Of a stretch of DNA of 20,432 nucleotides, positions 7,173 to 14,138 are shown in pieces. Origin of the DNA: Hyphomicrobiales bacterium (GTDB lineage Bacteria > Pseudomonadota > Alphaproteobacteria > Rhizobiales > Xanthobacteraceae); the NCBI GenBank assembly GCA_023266695.1, contig JAHFPO010000022.1, positions 1 to 20,432 on the forward strand, in the 5' to 3' direction. Both the position numbers and the translations under genes were made by a program. The notes beneath the pieces were generated by a model that was given only the letters and a program-made list of their open reading frames with translations, was not told where the DNA came from and searched no databases. The first letter of the stretch is position 1; every line of letters begins with the position of its first letter.

Positions 7173-7200
7173 TTGGCGTTACATCACGATCAGTTAGAAT
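7173..7200 (+). promoter_or_regulatory. Sigma70-type promoter for the cobalamin adenosyltransferase gene
   Basis: TTGGCG at 7173-7178 and TAGAAT at 7195-7200 are separated by 16 bases. Transcription would start near 7207, about 30 bases before the ATG at 7236. It lies in the gap between this gene and the divergent small secreted protein gene. Confidence 0.5.
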
Positions 7201-7235
7201 ACACCAATTCATCCACGCGGGGGAACGGGGTCGTC

Positions 7236-7814
7236 ATGGTGGTGCTCAATCGCATCTATACGCGCACGGGCGACGACGGCACGACCGCGCTCGGCTCGGG
7301 CGAGCGCCGGCTGAAGCATGATTTGCGCGTCGCCGCCTACGGCACTGTCGACGAAACCAATGCAGCGATCGGCGTCGCCAGGCTTCAGCTCGCCTCCGAG
7401 CCGGAAGTCGACGCGATCCTCGCGCGCGTCCAGAACGATTTGTTCGATCTTGGCGCCGATCTCGCCGTGCCGGAGAAAGCCGACAAGCCGGGCAAGGATC
7501 GACTGCGCATCGTCGACAGCCAGGTCGCGCGGCTCGAAGCCGACATCGATAAGCTCAATGCCGCGCTTGTGCCCCTCACGTCCTTCGTGCTCCCGGGCGG
7601 CGAACCGGCGGCGGCCCACCTTCATCTTGCCCGCACCATATGCCGGCGCGCCGAGCGGCTCGTGGTCGAGCTCGCCTCGCGCAAGGGCGAAGAGGTGGGC
7701 GCTCCGGCGATCCGCTACCTCAATCGGCTCTCCGACCTCCTCTTTGTAACCGCCCGCTACGTCAACGGCCGCGGCACGCGCGACGTATTATGGGTGCCCG
7801 GAGCAAACCGTTAG
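7236..7814 (+). CDS. PduO-type cob(I)alamin adenosyltransferase
   Basis: This transfers the adenosyl group of ATP to cob(I)alamin, giving adenosylcobalamin, the cofactor of methylmalonyl-CoA and ethylmalonyl-CoA mutases. At 192 residues it is a normal length for the PduO/MMAB family. The N-terminal ATP-binding stretch is present (YTRTGDDGTTALGSG, residues 8-22), followed by YGTVDETNAAIG. The C-terminal helices carry the family motifs TICRRAERLVVEL and YLNRLSDLLFVTARY. I chose the ATG at 7236 because the open frame back to 6966 has no family sequence and overlaps the divergent gene; MVVLNRIYTRTGD is the usual start. Related genes are named mmaB, cobO or pduO; I leave the symbol blank. A rhomboid gene follows after 18 bases, suggesting one transcript. 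Confidence 0.93.
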   Translation: MVVLNRIYTRTGDDGTTALGSGERRLKHDLRVAAYGTVDETNAAIGVARLQLASEPEVDAILARVQNDLFDLGADLAVPEKADKPGKDRLRIVDSQVARLEADIDKLNAALVPLTSFVLPGGEPAAAHLHLARTICRRAERLVVELASRKGEEVGAPAIRYLNRLSDLLFVTARYVNGRGTRDVLWVPGANR

Positions 7815-7832
7815 GCGCACCCGAGCACGGCC

Positions 7833-8576
7833 ATGGTCATCCCGATTTACGACGGCAACCCGCTCGCGTTCAAAACACGGCCCTATGTGACCTGGCTGCT
7901 GATTCTTGCGAATGTGGCCATCTTCATTTTCCTTCAGACCGAAACCCTGACCGATGCGCAAAAGTCGCTCGCGCGCGCTTTGACCTTCATACCGAGCCAT
8001 GTCGGCCATGGCGCCATCGCACCGACCGGTCAGACCTTGATTCCTTGGGAGATCACGCTCGTCACCTACATGTTCCTGCACGGCAATTGGCTTCATCTCA
8101 TCGGCAACATGCTGTTTCTCTGGGTATTCGGCGACGACGTCGAAGCGGCCATGGGCCGAGTCCGTTTTACTGCCTTTTACTTTCTCTGCGGGATTGCAGG
8201 CGGACTCGCCCATTACTTCTCGGCGCCCGATTCGCGCCTGCCGCTGCTCGGCGCTTCGGGTGCGATCGCAGGCATTGTCGCGGCTTATCTGATGCTGCGT
8301 CCGTGCACGAAGGTGTGGGTGCTCGTGCTGATGAGAGTACCGCTTCGCCTGCCCGCCTATCTCGTGCTCGGCGGCTGGGTCTTGCTGCAAATCTGGCACG
8401 TCGTGCATCAGAACGTCGGCCGCACCTCCTGGTGGGCGCATATCGGCGGACTTGCTGCCGGCGGGTTGCTGGTATTGGTGATGCGCAATCCGGGCGTGAA
8501 ACTCTTCGACTGCGGTCAGGACACGGCCGTGCGAGCATTGCCGCCGACAAAGCCTACTTCGGTCCCATTGCGTTGA
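7833..8576 (+). CDS. Rhomboid family intramembrane serine protease
   Basis: This is a 247-residue inner-membrane protease with six or so helices that would cut transmembrane substrates. Helix one starts near residue 18. The family motif HLIGNMLFLWVFGDDVE spans about 88-104. The catalytic Ser142 lies in GASGAIAG, and the catalytic His203 in WWAHIGGLAAG, so the Ser-His dyad is complete. HGNWLH (83-88) marks the long L1-loop side. The C-terminal tail is short and soluble. The ATG at 7833 lies 18 bases after the adenosyltransferase stop, with only a weak GAG as ribosome site, so the two genes are likely co-transcribed. Its TGA stop codon is overlapped by a strong promoter for etfBA. Substrates cannot be predicted. 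Confidence 0.93.
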   Translation: MVIPIYDGNPLAFKTRPYVTWLLILANVAIFIFLQTETLTDAQKSLARALTFIPSHVGHGAIAPTGQTLIPWEITLVTYMFLHGNWLHLIGNMLFLWVFGDDVEAAMGRVRFTAFYFLCGIAGGLAHYFSAPDSRLPLLGASGAIAGIVAAYLMLRPCTKVWVLVLMRVPLRLPAYLVLGGWVLLQIWHVVHQNVGRTSWWAHIGGLAAGGLLVLVMRNPGVKLFDCGQDTAVRALPPTKPTSVPLR

Positions 8577-8601
8577 CACACCATAGGTCGAGCCATAGTT
8601 T
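8573..8601 (+). promoter_or_regulatory. Strong sigma70 promoter for etfBA
   Basis: A perfect -35 box TTGACA (8573-8578) is followed after 17 bases by TAGTTT (8596-8601). The -35 box includes the TGA stop of the rhomboid gene. Transcription would begin around 8608, giving a leader of about 24 bases to the etfB ATG. This is the best consensus promoter I see in the window. Confidence 0.65.
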
Positions 8602-8631
8602 CCGCCGCTCGCCGGCGCGGAGAAATCGCGG

Positions 8632-9381
8632 ATGAAGGTGCTGGTTCCCGTCAAGCGGGTCGTCGATTTCAATGTGAAGGTACGGGTGAAACCCGACGGC
8701 TCGGGGGTCGATCTTGCCAACGTCAAGATGTCGATGAACCCGTTCGACGAGATCGCCGTCGAGGAGGCGATCCGGCTGAAGGAGGCGGGCAAGGCGAGCG
8801 AGATCGTGTGCGTGTCGATCGGCCCCGCGGCCGCCGCCGAGACCATCCGCACCGGGCTCGCCATGGGCGCCGACCGTGGCATCCACGTGAAGCACGAAGG
8901 CGCCATTGAACCGCTCGCCGTCGCCAAGATCCTGAAGGCGATCGTCGCCGCGGAGCAGCCCGGCCTCGTCATCCTCGGCAAACAGGCGATCGATGACGAC
9001 TGCAATCAGACCGGCCAGATGCTCGCGGCATTGCTCGGCTGGCCGCAGGGGACTTTCGTCTCCAAAGTCGTGTTCGCAGGCGATCATGTGCTGGTTACCC
9101 GCGAGATCGACGGCGGCCTGCAGACCGTGAAGCTGAATGTTCCGGCGGTCATCACCACCGATCTCCGCCTCAACGAGCCGCGCTACGCTTCGCTCCCGAA
9201 CATCATGAAAGCGAAGAAGAAACCAATCGACGAGAAGACTCCCGCCAACCTCGGAGTCGATCCCGCTCCGCGGCTCAAGGTGCTGAAGACCGCCGAGCCC
9301 GCCGGCCGCAAGGCGGGCGCCAAGGTCAAATCGGTCGCGGAGCTGGTCGAAAAGCTTCGCAATGAAGCAGGGGTGATCTGA
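8632..9381 (+). CDS. etfB: Electron transfer flavoprotein, beta subunit
   Basis: This is the small subunit of the ETF heterodimer, which carries electrons from acyl-CoA dehydrogenases to ETF-ubiquinone oxidoreductase in the membrane. At 249 residues it is a standard length. It starts MKVLVPVKRVVDFNVKVRV and has MNPFDEIAVEEAIRLKE (about 35-51), the nucleotide (AMP)-binding segment ILGKQAIDDDCNQTGQML (about 118-135), and the signature LNEPRYASLPNIMKAKKKP (about 179-197). The last includes the recognition loop that docks onto dehydrogenases. It is driven by the promoter at 8573-8601. Its TGA overlaps the etfA ATG by one base (TGATG), indicating translational coupling. Mcd, encoded about 3.5 kb upstream, is a likely electron donor. 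Confidence 0.97.
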   Translation: MKVLVPVKRVVDFNVKVRVKPDGSGVDLANVKMSMNPFDEIAVEEAIRLKEAGKASEIVCVSIGPAAAAETIRTGLAMGADRGIHVKHEGAIEPLAVAKILKAIVAAEQPGLVILGKQAIDDDCNQTGQMLAALLGWPQGTFVSKVVFAGDHVLVTREIDGGLQTVKLNVPAVITTDLRLNEPRYASLPNIMKAKKKPIDEKTPANLGVDPAPRLKVLKTAEPAGRKAGAKVKSVAELVEKLRNEAGVI

Positions 9382-10325
9382 TGGCGACCCTGCTTGTTGC
9401 CGAGCACGATGACAAAACGCTCAACGGCGCGACCGCGAAGGCATTGACCGCAGCCAAGGCGCTCAAGGCAGAGGTGCATGTGCTGGTCGCTGGCTCCGCT
9501 TGCCGGGCGGCGGCGGAAGCGGCGGCACGGCTCGATGGCGTCGCCAAGGTACTGATTGCCGACGACCCGCGATATGCCCACCGTCTCGCTGAACCGGTGG
9601 CGGCGCTGATCGTCGCTCTCGCCGGTTCCTATGATGCGATCGTCGCTCCGGCCACCACCTCCGGCAAGAACTACATGCCGCGCGCCGCAGCACTACTCGA
9701 CGTCATGCAGGTCTCCGACATCATCAAGGTGCTCTCCGCCGATACCTTCGAGCGGCCGATCTATGCCGGCAACGCCATCGTGACAGTGCAGACGACCGAC
9801 AAGAAGAAGGTGATCACGGTGCGCACAGCCACTTTCCAGGCCGCGGGGGCGGGCGGCAAAGCGCCGATCGAGTCCGTCGCGGCGGCGGCCGATCCCGGCT
9901 TATCGAGCTTCGTCTCCGAGGAATTGTCGAAGTCCGACCGGCCCGAGCTCACCGCCGCGCGGGTGATCATTTCGGGCGGCCGTGCGCTCGCGAGCAAGGA
10001 GAATTTCTCGAAATATATCGAGCCCGTTGCCGACAAGCTCGGCGCCGCGATCGGTGCATCGCGCGCCGCGGTCGATGCCGGCTATGCGCCGAACGACTGG
10101 CAAGTCGGCCAAACCGGCAAGGTGGTGGCGCCCGAACTTTATCTCGCCGTAGGCATTTCCGGCGCGATCCAGCATCTCGCCGGCATGAAGGATTCGAAAG
10201 TGATCGTCGCCATCAACAAGGATGAAGAGGCGCCGATCTTCCAGATCGCCGATTACGGGCTCGTTGGTGACCTCTTCCAGGTGCTGCCCGAGCTCGAGAA
10301 GGAGCTCGGCAAGATGGGGCGCTGA
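9381..10325 (+). CDS. etfA: Electron transfer flavoprotein, alpha subunit
   Basis: This is the large ETF subunit, which binds the redox-active FAD. It has 314 residues, as expected. The N-terminal domain (1-185) resembles EtfB in fold (MATLLVAEHDDKTLN; APATTSGKNYMPRAAALLDV). The C-terminal FAD domain has ISGGRALASKENF (about 194-206), then KVVAPELYLAVGISGAIQHL and AINKDEEAPIFQIADYGLVG, the classic alpha-subunit FAD-binding signature. It is coupled to etfB by a one-base stop/start overlap. The next gene, hbd, begins 81 bases downstream; the gap contains no clear terminator, so read-through into hbd is likely. Confidence 0.97.
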   Translation: MATLLVAEHDDKTLNGATAKALTAAKALKAEVHVLVAGSACRAAAEAAARLDGVAKVLIADDPRYAHRLAEPVAALIVALAGSYDAIVAPATTSGKNYMPRAAALLDVMQVSDIIKVLSADTFERPIYAGNAIVTVQTTDKKKVITVRTATFQAAGAGGKAPIESVAAAADPGLSSFVSEELSKSDRPELTAARVIISGGRALASKENFSKYIEPVADKLGAAIGASRAAVDAGYAPNDWQVGQTGKVVAPELYLAVGISGAIQHLAGMKDSKVIVAINKDEEAPIFQIADYGLVGDLFQVLPELEKELGKMGR

Positions 10326-10406
10326 AGGGAGTTGTGAGAGAATAATGGCGCGGGAAGCGTGTTCGTCGTAGAAAGCTTCTGGCGCAGGGGGCTCGGAACC
10401 AAGGCC

Positions 10407-11288
10407 ATGACGAGCAAGATCAAGAAAATAGGCATCATCGGAGCCGGACAGATGGGCAGCGGCATTGCCCATGTCTGCGCGCTCGCGGGCTATGAGGTCG
10501 CCCTCCACGACCTGGACGCGGAGCGCATCAAGGCGGCTCTCGCCACCATCAACGGCAACATGGCCCGGCAGATCAGCAAGGGACTGATCACCGAGGATGC
10601 CCGCAAGGCGGCGCTCGCAAAGATCAGCCCGGCCGAGAGCCTCGATGCGCTCGGGAAATGCGATCTCGTGATCGAGTCCGCGACCGAGAAGGAGGAGGTG
10701 AAGCGCAAGATCTTCACGGACATCTGCAAGGTGCTGAAGCCCGAGGCAGCGGTCGCGACTAACACATCTTCGATTTCGATCACGCGGCTTGCCGCTTCGA
10801 CCGACCGGCCGGAACGCTTCATCGGCATCCATTTCATGAACCCGGTGCCGTTGATGGAACTGGTCGAGCTGGTACGCGGCATCGCGACTGGCAACGAGAC
10901 GTTCGAACTGGCCAAGGACTTCGTAAAGAAGCTCGGCAAGACTTACGCGGTCTCCGAGGATTTCCCCGCCTTCATGGTCAATCGGATCCTGCTGCCGATG
11001 ATCAACGAGGCGATCTATACGCTCTATGAGGGCGTGGGCTCGGTGGAAGCGATCGACACCGCCATGCGGCTCGGCGCCCATCACCCGATGGGGCCGCTCG
11101 AACTCGCCGACTTCATCGGCCTGGATACCTGCCTTTCGGTCATGCAGGTGCTGTATGAAGGCCTGGCCGATTCCAAATATCGGCCTTGTCCGCTGTTGGT
11201 GAAATATGTCGAGGCCGGCTGGCTCGGCCGCAAGACCAAGCGCGGCTTTTACGACTATCGCGGCGAAAAACCGGTGCCTACGCGCTAG
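10407..11288 (+). CDS. hbd: 3-hydroxybutyryl-CoA dehydrogenase
   Basis: This soluble enzyme interconverts 3-hydroxybutyryl-CoA and acetoacetyl-CoA with NAD(P). The Rossmann motif GAGQMGSG is at residues 12-19. Catalytic-site residues include Ser121 and Ser122 in NTSS, His142 in IHFMNPVPLMELVELV with its partner Glu154, and Asn192 in FMVNRILLPMINEA. The C-terminal dimer domain has HPMGPLELADFIGLD and ends GRKTKRGFYDYRG. From the ATG at 10407 it is 293 residues, the typical length. A GTG 16 codons upstream would only add a non-family leader. It follows etfBA on the same strand, so it is probably expressed with ETF in acyl-CoA or PHB-related C4 metabolism. Names used for relatives include hbd, hbdA and fadB. 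Confidence 0.93.
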   Translation: MTSKIKKIGIIGAGQMGSGIAHVCALAGYEVALHDLDAERIKAALATINGNMARQISKGLITEDARKAALAKISPAESLDALGKCDLVIESATEKEEVKRKIFTDICKVLKPEAAVATNTSSISITRLAASTDRPERFIGIHFMNPVPLMELVELVRGIATGNETFELAKDFVKKLGKTYAVSEDFPAFMVNRILLPMINEAIYTLYEGVGSVEAIDTAMRLGAHHPMGPLELADFIGLDTCLSVMQVLYEGLADSKYRPCPLLVKYVEAGWLGRKTKRGFYDYRGEKPVPTR

Positions 11289-11381
11289 CGCCCGGCGAGG
11301 CCAATATAAAGTTCAACATTCAGCGCATGAAACATTAACCCGCGCAGACGATCCTTTGCGCCCCGCTCTGAGCTTCCGGTC

Positions 11382-11588
11382 ATGGGCCCTGCAGCCCTTG
11401 CTTCCGCTCTGATCGCCGCCCGCATGGGACAGGCGCAGCTTGCGCTGGCCGCGCGCCTCGCCCGCCGCTCGGACTCCATGGACCCGGCCGCGGTCGTCAA
11501 GCTGATCGCGGCGGCAAATCGCAACGCCGACGCGCTCGCCGCCGCCATGCAGCCGGACGTTGGCGGGATCATTGATCGCAGCGCCTGA
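11382..11588 (+). CDS. Small YjfB-like putative motility protein
   Basis: This encodes a 68-residue, alanine-rich, amphipathic-helical protein. The layout matches short YjfB-family (putative motility) proteins seen in alphaproteobacteria: an opening like (D/G)PAALASALIAARMGQAQLA, a central helix (DPAAVVKLIAAANRNADALA), and a short end with P-x-x-G-x-x-I-D (QPDVGGIID). The assignment rests on pattern resemblance only. The ATG at 11382 has no strong ribosome-binding site. It begins 93 bases after hbd, in a gap with an AT-rich stretch (AATATAAAG near 11302) that could be a promoter. It ends 13 bases before the convergent thioredoxin gene. A non-coding explanation cannot be fully excluded. Confidence 0.55.
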   Translation: MGPAALASALIAARMGQAQLALAARLARRSDSMDPAAVVKLIAAANRNADALAAAMQPDVGGIIDRSA

Positions 11589-11601
11589 TCACCGGCAAGC
11601 C

Positions 11602-12285
11602 TCAGCCGCCGATGGCGGCGCGCAGCAAGGAAAGCGCATCCTCGCTCCCCCATTCGGCCGGTCCCGCCAGCACGCCAAGCTCGCAACCTTGGCGATCGAC
11701 GATAAGCGAGGTGGGAAGGCCGACGGCACGCCCGGCCCGCTTCAGTTCCTGAAACACGCCGGTGCTCGGGTCCTCGAAATAACGGAGACTTTGGATGCCG
11801 ATCTCGGCCAGGAACCGGCGCGGCTTCTCGGGATCGCGGTTATCGATATTGACGGCCACGACCGTGAAATCGGGACCGCCAAGGGTGCGTTCGAGGGCGT
11901 CGAGCGCGGGCATCTCCTTGCGGCAGGGCACGCACCAGGTCGCCCACAGATTGAGGAGCACGATACGCCCGCGGAAGTCGGCGAGCCGCACGGGTTTGCC
12001 TTCGCCGTCGCGGAACACGAGATCGGGCACCCGGCGCGGAGCCGAGGCAAGCGCGAGTGCCGCAATCTCCCCACGGGCATGCGAGGCGAGACGCCGCGCC
12101 ATCTCGACCGTCGCGCCGCAGGCCGGATCGGTCGCCACCGATGTTCCATTGCGTATCAGGCCACCGATCCCGTATACCGCCGCCAGCCCGGCAGCCGCGC
12201 CGACGAGCGCAGCCACCAGCATCAGTCGCAACATCTGCACCCGGCTGGACGGGCTACGCGGTACGTCGGGTGGCTGGACGGTCAT
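11602..12285 (-). CDS. TlpA-type membrane-anchored thiol:disulfide thioredoxin
   Basis: This is a 227-residue protein with a single N-terminal membrane anchor (about 18-42) and a periplasmic thioredoxin fold of the TlpA/ResA class. The active site is WCVPC (Trp117, Cys118, Cys121) after IVLLNLWAT, and the cis-proline is Pro191 in VGLPTSLIVD. The preceding LADFRGRIV and the insert with NIDNRDPEKPRRFL are typical of TlpA. A probable role is reduction of periplasmic cysteines, for example in cytochrome oxidase or cytochrome c maturation. Cys56 and Cys201 are additional cysteines. I chose the ATG at 12283-12285 (GGAGAA upstream); the frame runs open to 12462 but that part is antisense to argH. 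It is divergent from argH with a 30-base gap. The placement of tlpA beside argH is common in this order. Confidence 0.93.
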   Translation of the reverse strand: MTVQPPDVPRSPSSRVQMLRLMLVAALVGAAAGLAAVYGIGGLIRNGTSVATDPACGATVEMARRLASHARGEIAALALASAPRRVPDLVFRDGEGKPVRLADFRGRIVLLNLWATWCVPCRKEMPALDALERTLGGPDFTVVAVNIDNRDPEKPRRFLAEIGIQSLRYFEDPSTGVFQELKRAGRAVGLPTSLIVDRQGCELGVLAGPAEWGSEDALSLLRAAIGG

Positions 12286-12315
12286 TGCGTCACGATTCTC
12301 CGAGGGAAGGAAGCC

Positions 12316-13713
12316 ATGAGCAAGCGGATGTGGGGCGGCCGATTCGCAGAAGAGCCGAACGCGATCCTTGAGGAGATCAATGCCTCGATCGATTTCGACC
12401 GACACCTTTATGCCCATGACATCGCCGGCTCCAAAGCCCACGCCTCCATGCTCGCCAAGCAAGGCATCATCGGGGCGGAGGATGCGAAGAAGATCATTCA
12501 GGGTCTAGACACGATCCTGTCAGAGATCGAGCGTGGAGAGTTCAAGTTCTCGCGCGCGCTGGAGGACATCCATACGCATATCGAGGCCCGGCTGGAGGAG
12601 CTGATCGGCCCCGCGGCCGGCCGGCTGCATACCGCCCGTTCGCGCAACGACCAGGTCGCAACCGATCTGCGGCTTTTTATTCGCGAAGCGATCGATCGTC
12701 TGGACCAGAGTATCGCCGAACTGCAACTCGCGCTCGCCGAGAAGGCGCTCGCCCATGCCGGCACCGTGATGCCGGGTTTCACCCATCTGCAACCGGCCCA
12801 GCCCGTCACCTTCGGCCATCATCTGCTCGCCTATGTCGAGATGCTCGCGCGCGACCGTGGACGGCTCGAAGATGCACGCAAGCGCCTCAACGAATGTCCG
12901 CTCGGCGCGGCCGCGCTCGCCGGCACCTCGTTCCCGATCGACCGCGAGGCGACGGCGGAAGCACTCGGCTTCGACCGGCCCGCTGCCAATTCCCTCGATG
13001 CCGTCTCCGACCGCGACTTCGTGCTGGAGACGCTGGCCGCCGTCTCAATATGCGCGATTCACCTGTCGCGCTTCGCCGAGGAAATCGTGATCTGGGCCTC
13101 GCCGGCTTTCGGATTCATCCGGCTATCGGATCGCTTCACCACCGGCTCCTCGATCATGCCGCAGAAGCGCAATCCGGACGCGGCCGAGCTAGTGCGCGCC
13201 AAGATCGGTCGCATCGTCGGTGCGCTCATGCAGATCATCGTGGTGATGAAGGGCTTGCCGCTCGCCTATGCCAAGGACCTGCAGGAGGACAAGGAGGGGA
13301 CGTTCGACGCACTCTCGACCCTTTCTCTGCTCATTGCCGCGACGATCGGCATGGTGCGCGATCTCGAACCCGACGAGAAGCGCATGAAGGCCGCCGCCGG
13401 TGAGGGTTATGCGACTGCGACCGACCTCGCCGATTGGCTGGTGCGGCAGCTCGGCATGCCTTTCCGGGAGGCGCATCGGATTGCGGGCGAGATCGTCGCC
13501 CGCGCCGCCAAAGCTCGCCTTCCTCTGCACCGCCTACCGCTTTCCGAGATGCAGGCGATCGAGCCGCGCATAACCGAGGAGGTGTTCTCGATTCTGTCGA
13601 TCCCCCACTCGGTCAAGAGTCGGACAAGTTTCGGGGGTACGACTCCGCTGAATGTGCGCGCCCAGGCCCGTAAATGGCTGAAAAGGCTCGCCAAAGAGCG
13701 TAAAGGCGGGTGA
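12316..13713 (+). CDS. argH: Argininosuccinate lyase
   Basis: This performs the last step of arginine synthesis, splitting argininosuccinate into arginine and fumarate. It has 465 residues, normal for the fumarase/aspartase superfamily member ArgH. It starts MSKRMWGGRFAEEPNAI. The conserved regions are TARSRNDQVATDLRLF (106-121), the general-acid region with His157 in GFTHLQPAQPV, and the superfamily signature GSSIMPQKRNPD (277-288) with the catalytic Ser278. KDLQEDKEG follows. The ATG at 12316 is preceded by GGGAAGGAAG; the long upstream open frame is a shadow of the divergent tlpA-like gene. The lipoprotein gene follows after 64 bases. Confidence 0.98.
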   Translation: MSKRMWGGRFAEEPNAILEEINASIDFDRHLYAHDIAGSKAHASMLAKQGIIGAEDAKKIIQGLDTILSEIERGEFKFSRALEDIHTHIEARLEELIGPAAGRLHTARSRNDQVATDLRLFIREAIDRLDQSIAELQLALAEKALAHAGTVMPGFTHLQPAQPVTFGHHLLAYVEMLARDRGRLEDARKRLNECPLGAAALAGTSFPIDREATAEALGFDRPAANSLDAVSDRDFVLETLAAVSICAIHLSRFAEEIVIWASPAFGFIRLSDRFTTGSSIMPQKRNPDAAELVRAKIGRIVGALMQIIVVMKGLPLAYAKDLQEDKEGTFDALSTLSLLIAATIGMVRDLEPDEKRMKAAAGEGYATATDLADWLVRQLGMPFREAHRIAGEIVARAAKARLPLHRLPLSEMQAIEPRITEEVFSILSIPHSVKSRTSFGGTTPLNVRAQARKWLKRLAKERKGG

Positions 13714-13747
13714 GGCAACGCACCCTCGCCTCCCGCTGATTTTCGGC

Positions 13748-13753
13748 TATAGT
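13748..13753 (+). promoter_or_regulatory. Possible -10 element before the lipoprotein gene
   Basis: TATAGT at 13748-13753 matches the -10 consensus at five of six positions and sits 24 bases before the GTG start. No good -35 box is found at the proper spacing, so this is a weak call. It would allow lptM-lysA expression independent of argH. Confidence 0.35.
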
Positions 13754-13777
13754 GCGCCCGATTGTTGGAGATTTGCC

Positions 13778-14125
13778 GTGATCGAGCCCCATCGTCTGCG
13801 CTTGCACCGTCTCGCGCTCTTCGGCGGCTTCGTCCTTGCGCTCGCGGGCTGCGGGATCAAGGGTCCGCTCGAGACGCCGCCGAGTGCGAATCTCGCGAAT
13901 AGCGAAAGCAATGTAACCATCAGAGAGAAAAAAGAGTCACTGCCGCAGACGGCCGGCCTCAGCCCCGAGACGAGCAAGGTTCAGACTGTGCCGGAGCCGA
14001 GCATCATGCCCCCCAAGAACCCCGACGAATGGAAAAAGGACAAGGACAGGCAGTCTAGATCCTCCAGAAAAATGGGACAGCCGGTGGCACCTGCCGATTC
14101 CTTCTTCCTTGATTGGCTGCTCTAA
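13778..14125 (+). CDS. LptM-like small lipoprotein (LppL/YifL family)
   Basis: This is a 115-residue lipoprotein. A signal peptide (RLALFGGFVLALAG) ends in the lipobox LAGC at Cys25, followed at once by GIKGPLETPP, the mark of the LptM/YifL/LppL family. In E. coli LptM binds the LptD/BamA machinery and promotes LptD maturation; a similar role here is inference. The mature part is low-complexity and charged, and ends in an aromatic PADSFFLDWLL tail, common in alphaproteobacterial members. The GTG at 13778 is backed by TTGGAG seven bases upstream. It lies between argH and lysA, the classic setting for this family, and lysA starts 14 bases later. Confidence 0.88.
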   Translation: MIEPHRLRLHRLALFGGFVLALAGCGIKGPLETPPSANLANSESNVTIREKKESLPQTAGLSPETSKVQTVPEPSIMPPKNPDEWKKDKDRQSRSSRKMGQPVAPADSFFLDWLL

Positions 14126-14138
14126 TCCATCTGACACG

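Noticed and set aside
6966..7235. 90-codon upstream extension of the adenosyltransferase frame
   Set aside because: It overlaps the divergent secreted-protein gene and the promoter at 7173-7200; the family start is at 7236.
7788..9005. 405-codon minus-strand open frame across the rhomboid gene and etfB
   Set aside because: It is composed of low-complexity His/Arg/Asp-rich antisense sequence and covers two certain genes and their promoter.
9900..11084. 394-codon minus-strand open frame across etfA and hbd
   Set aside because: It is a shadow of two certain genes; no domain is visible.
11282..11291. Perfect palindrome GCGCTAGCGC over the hbd stop codon
   Set aside because: It has no room for a hairpin loop and consists mostly of GC dinucleotides that are common in this DNA, so it is likely chance.
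11560..12315. 252-codon upstream extension of the argH frame
   Set aside because: It is antisense to the TlpA-type thioredoxin gene; ArgH has its normal start MSKRMWGGRF at 12316 with a good ribosome-binding site.
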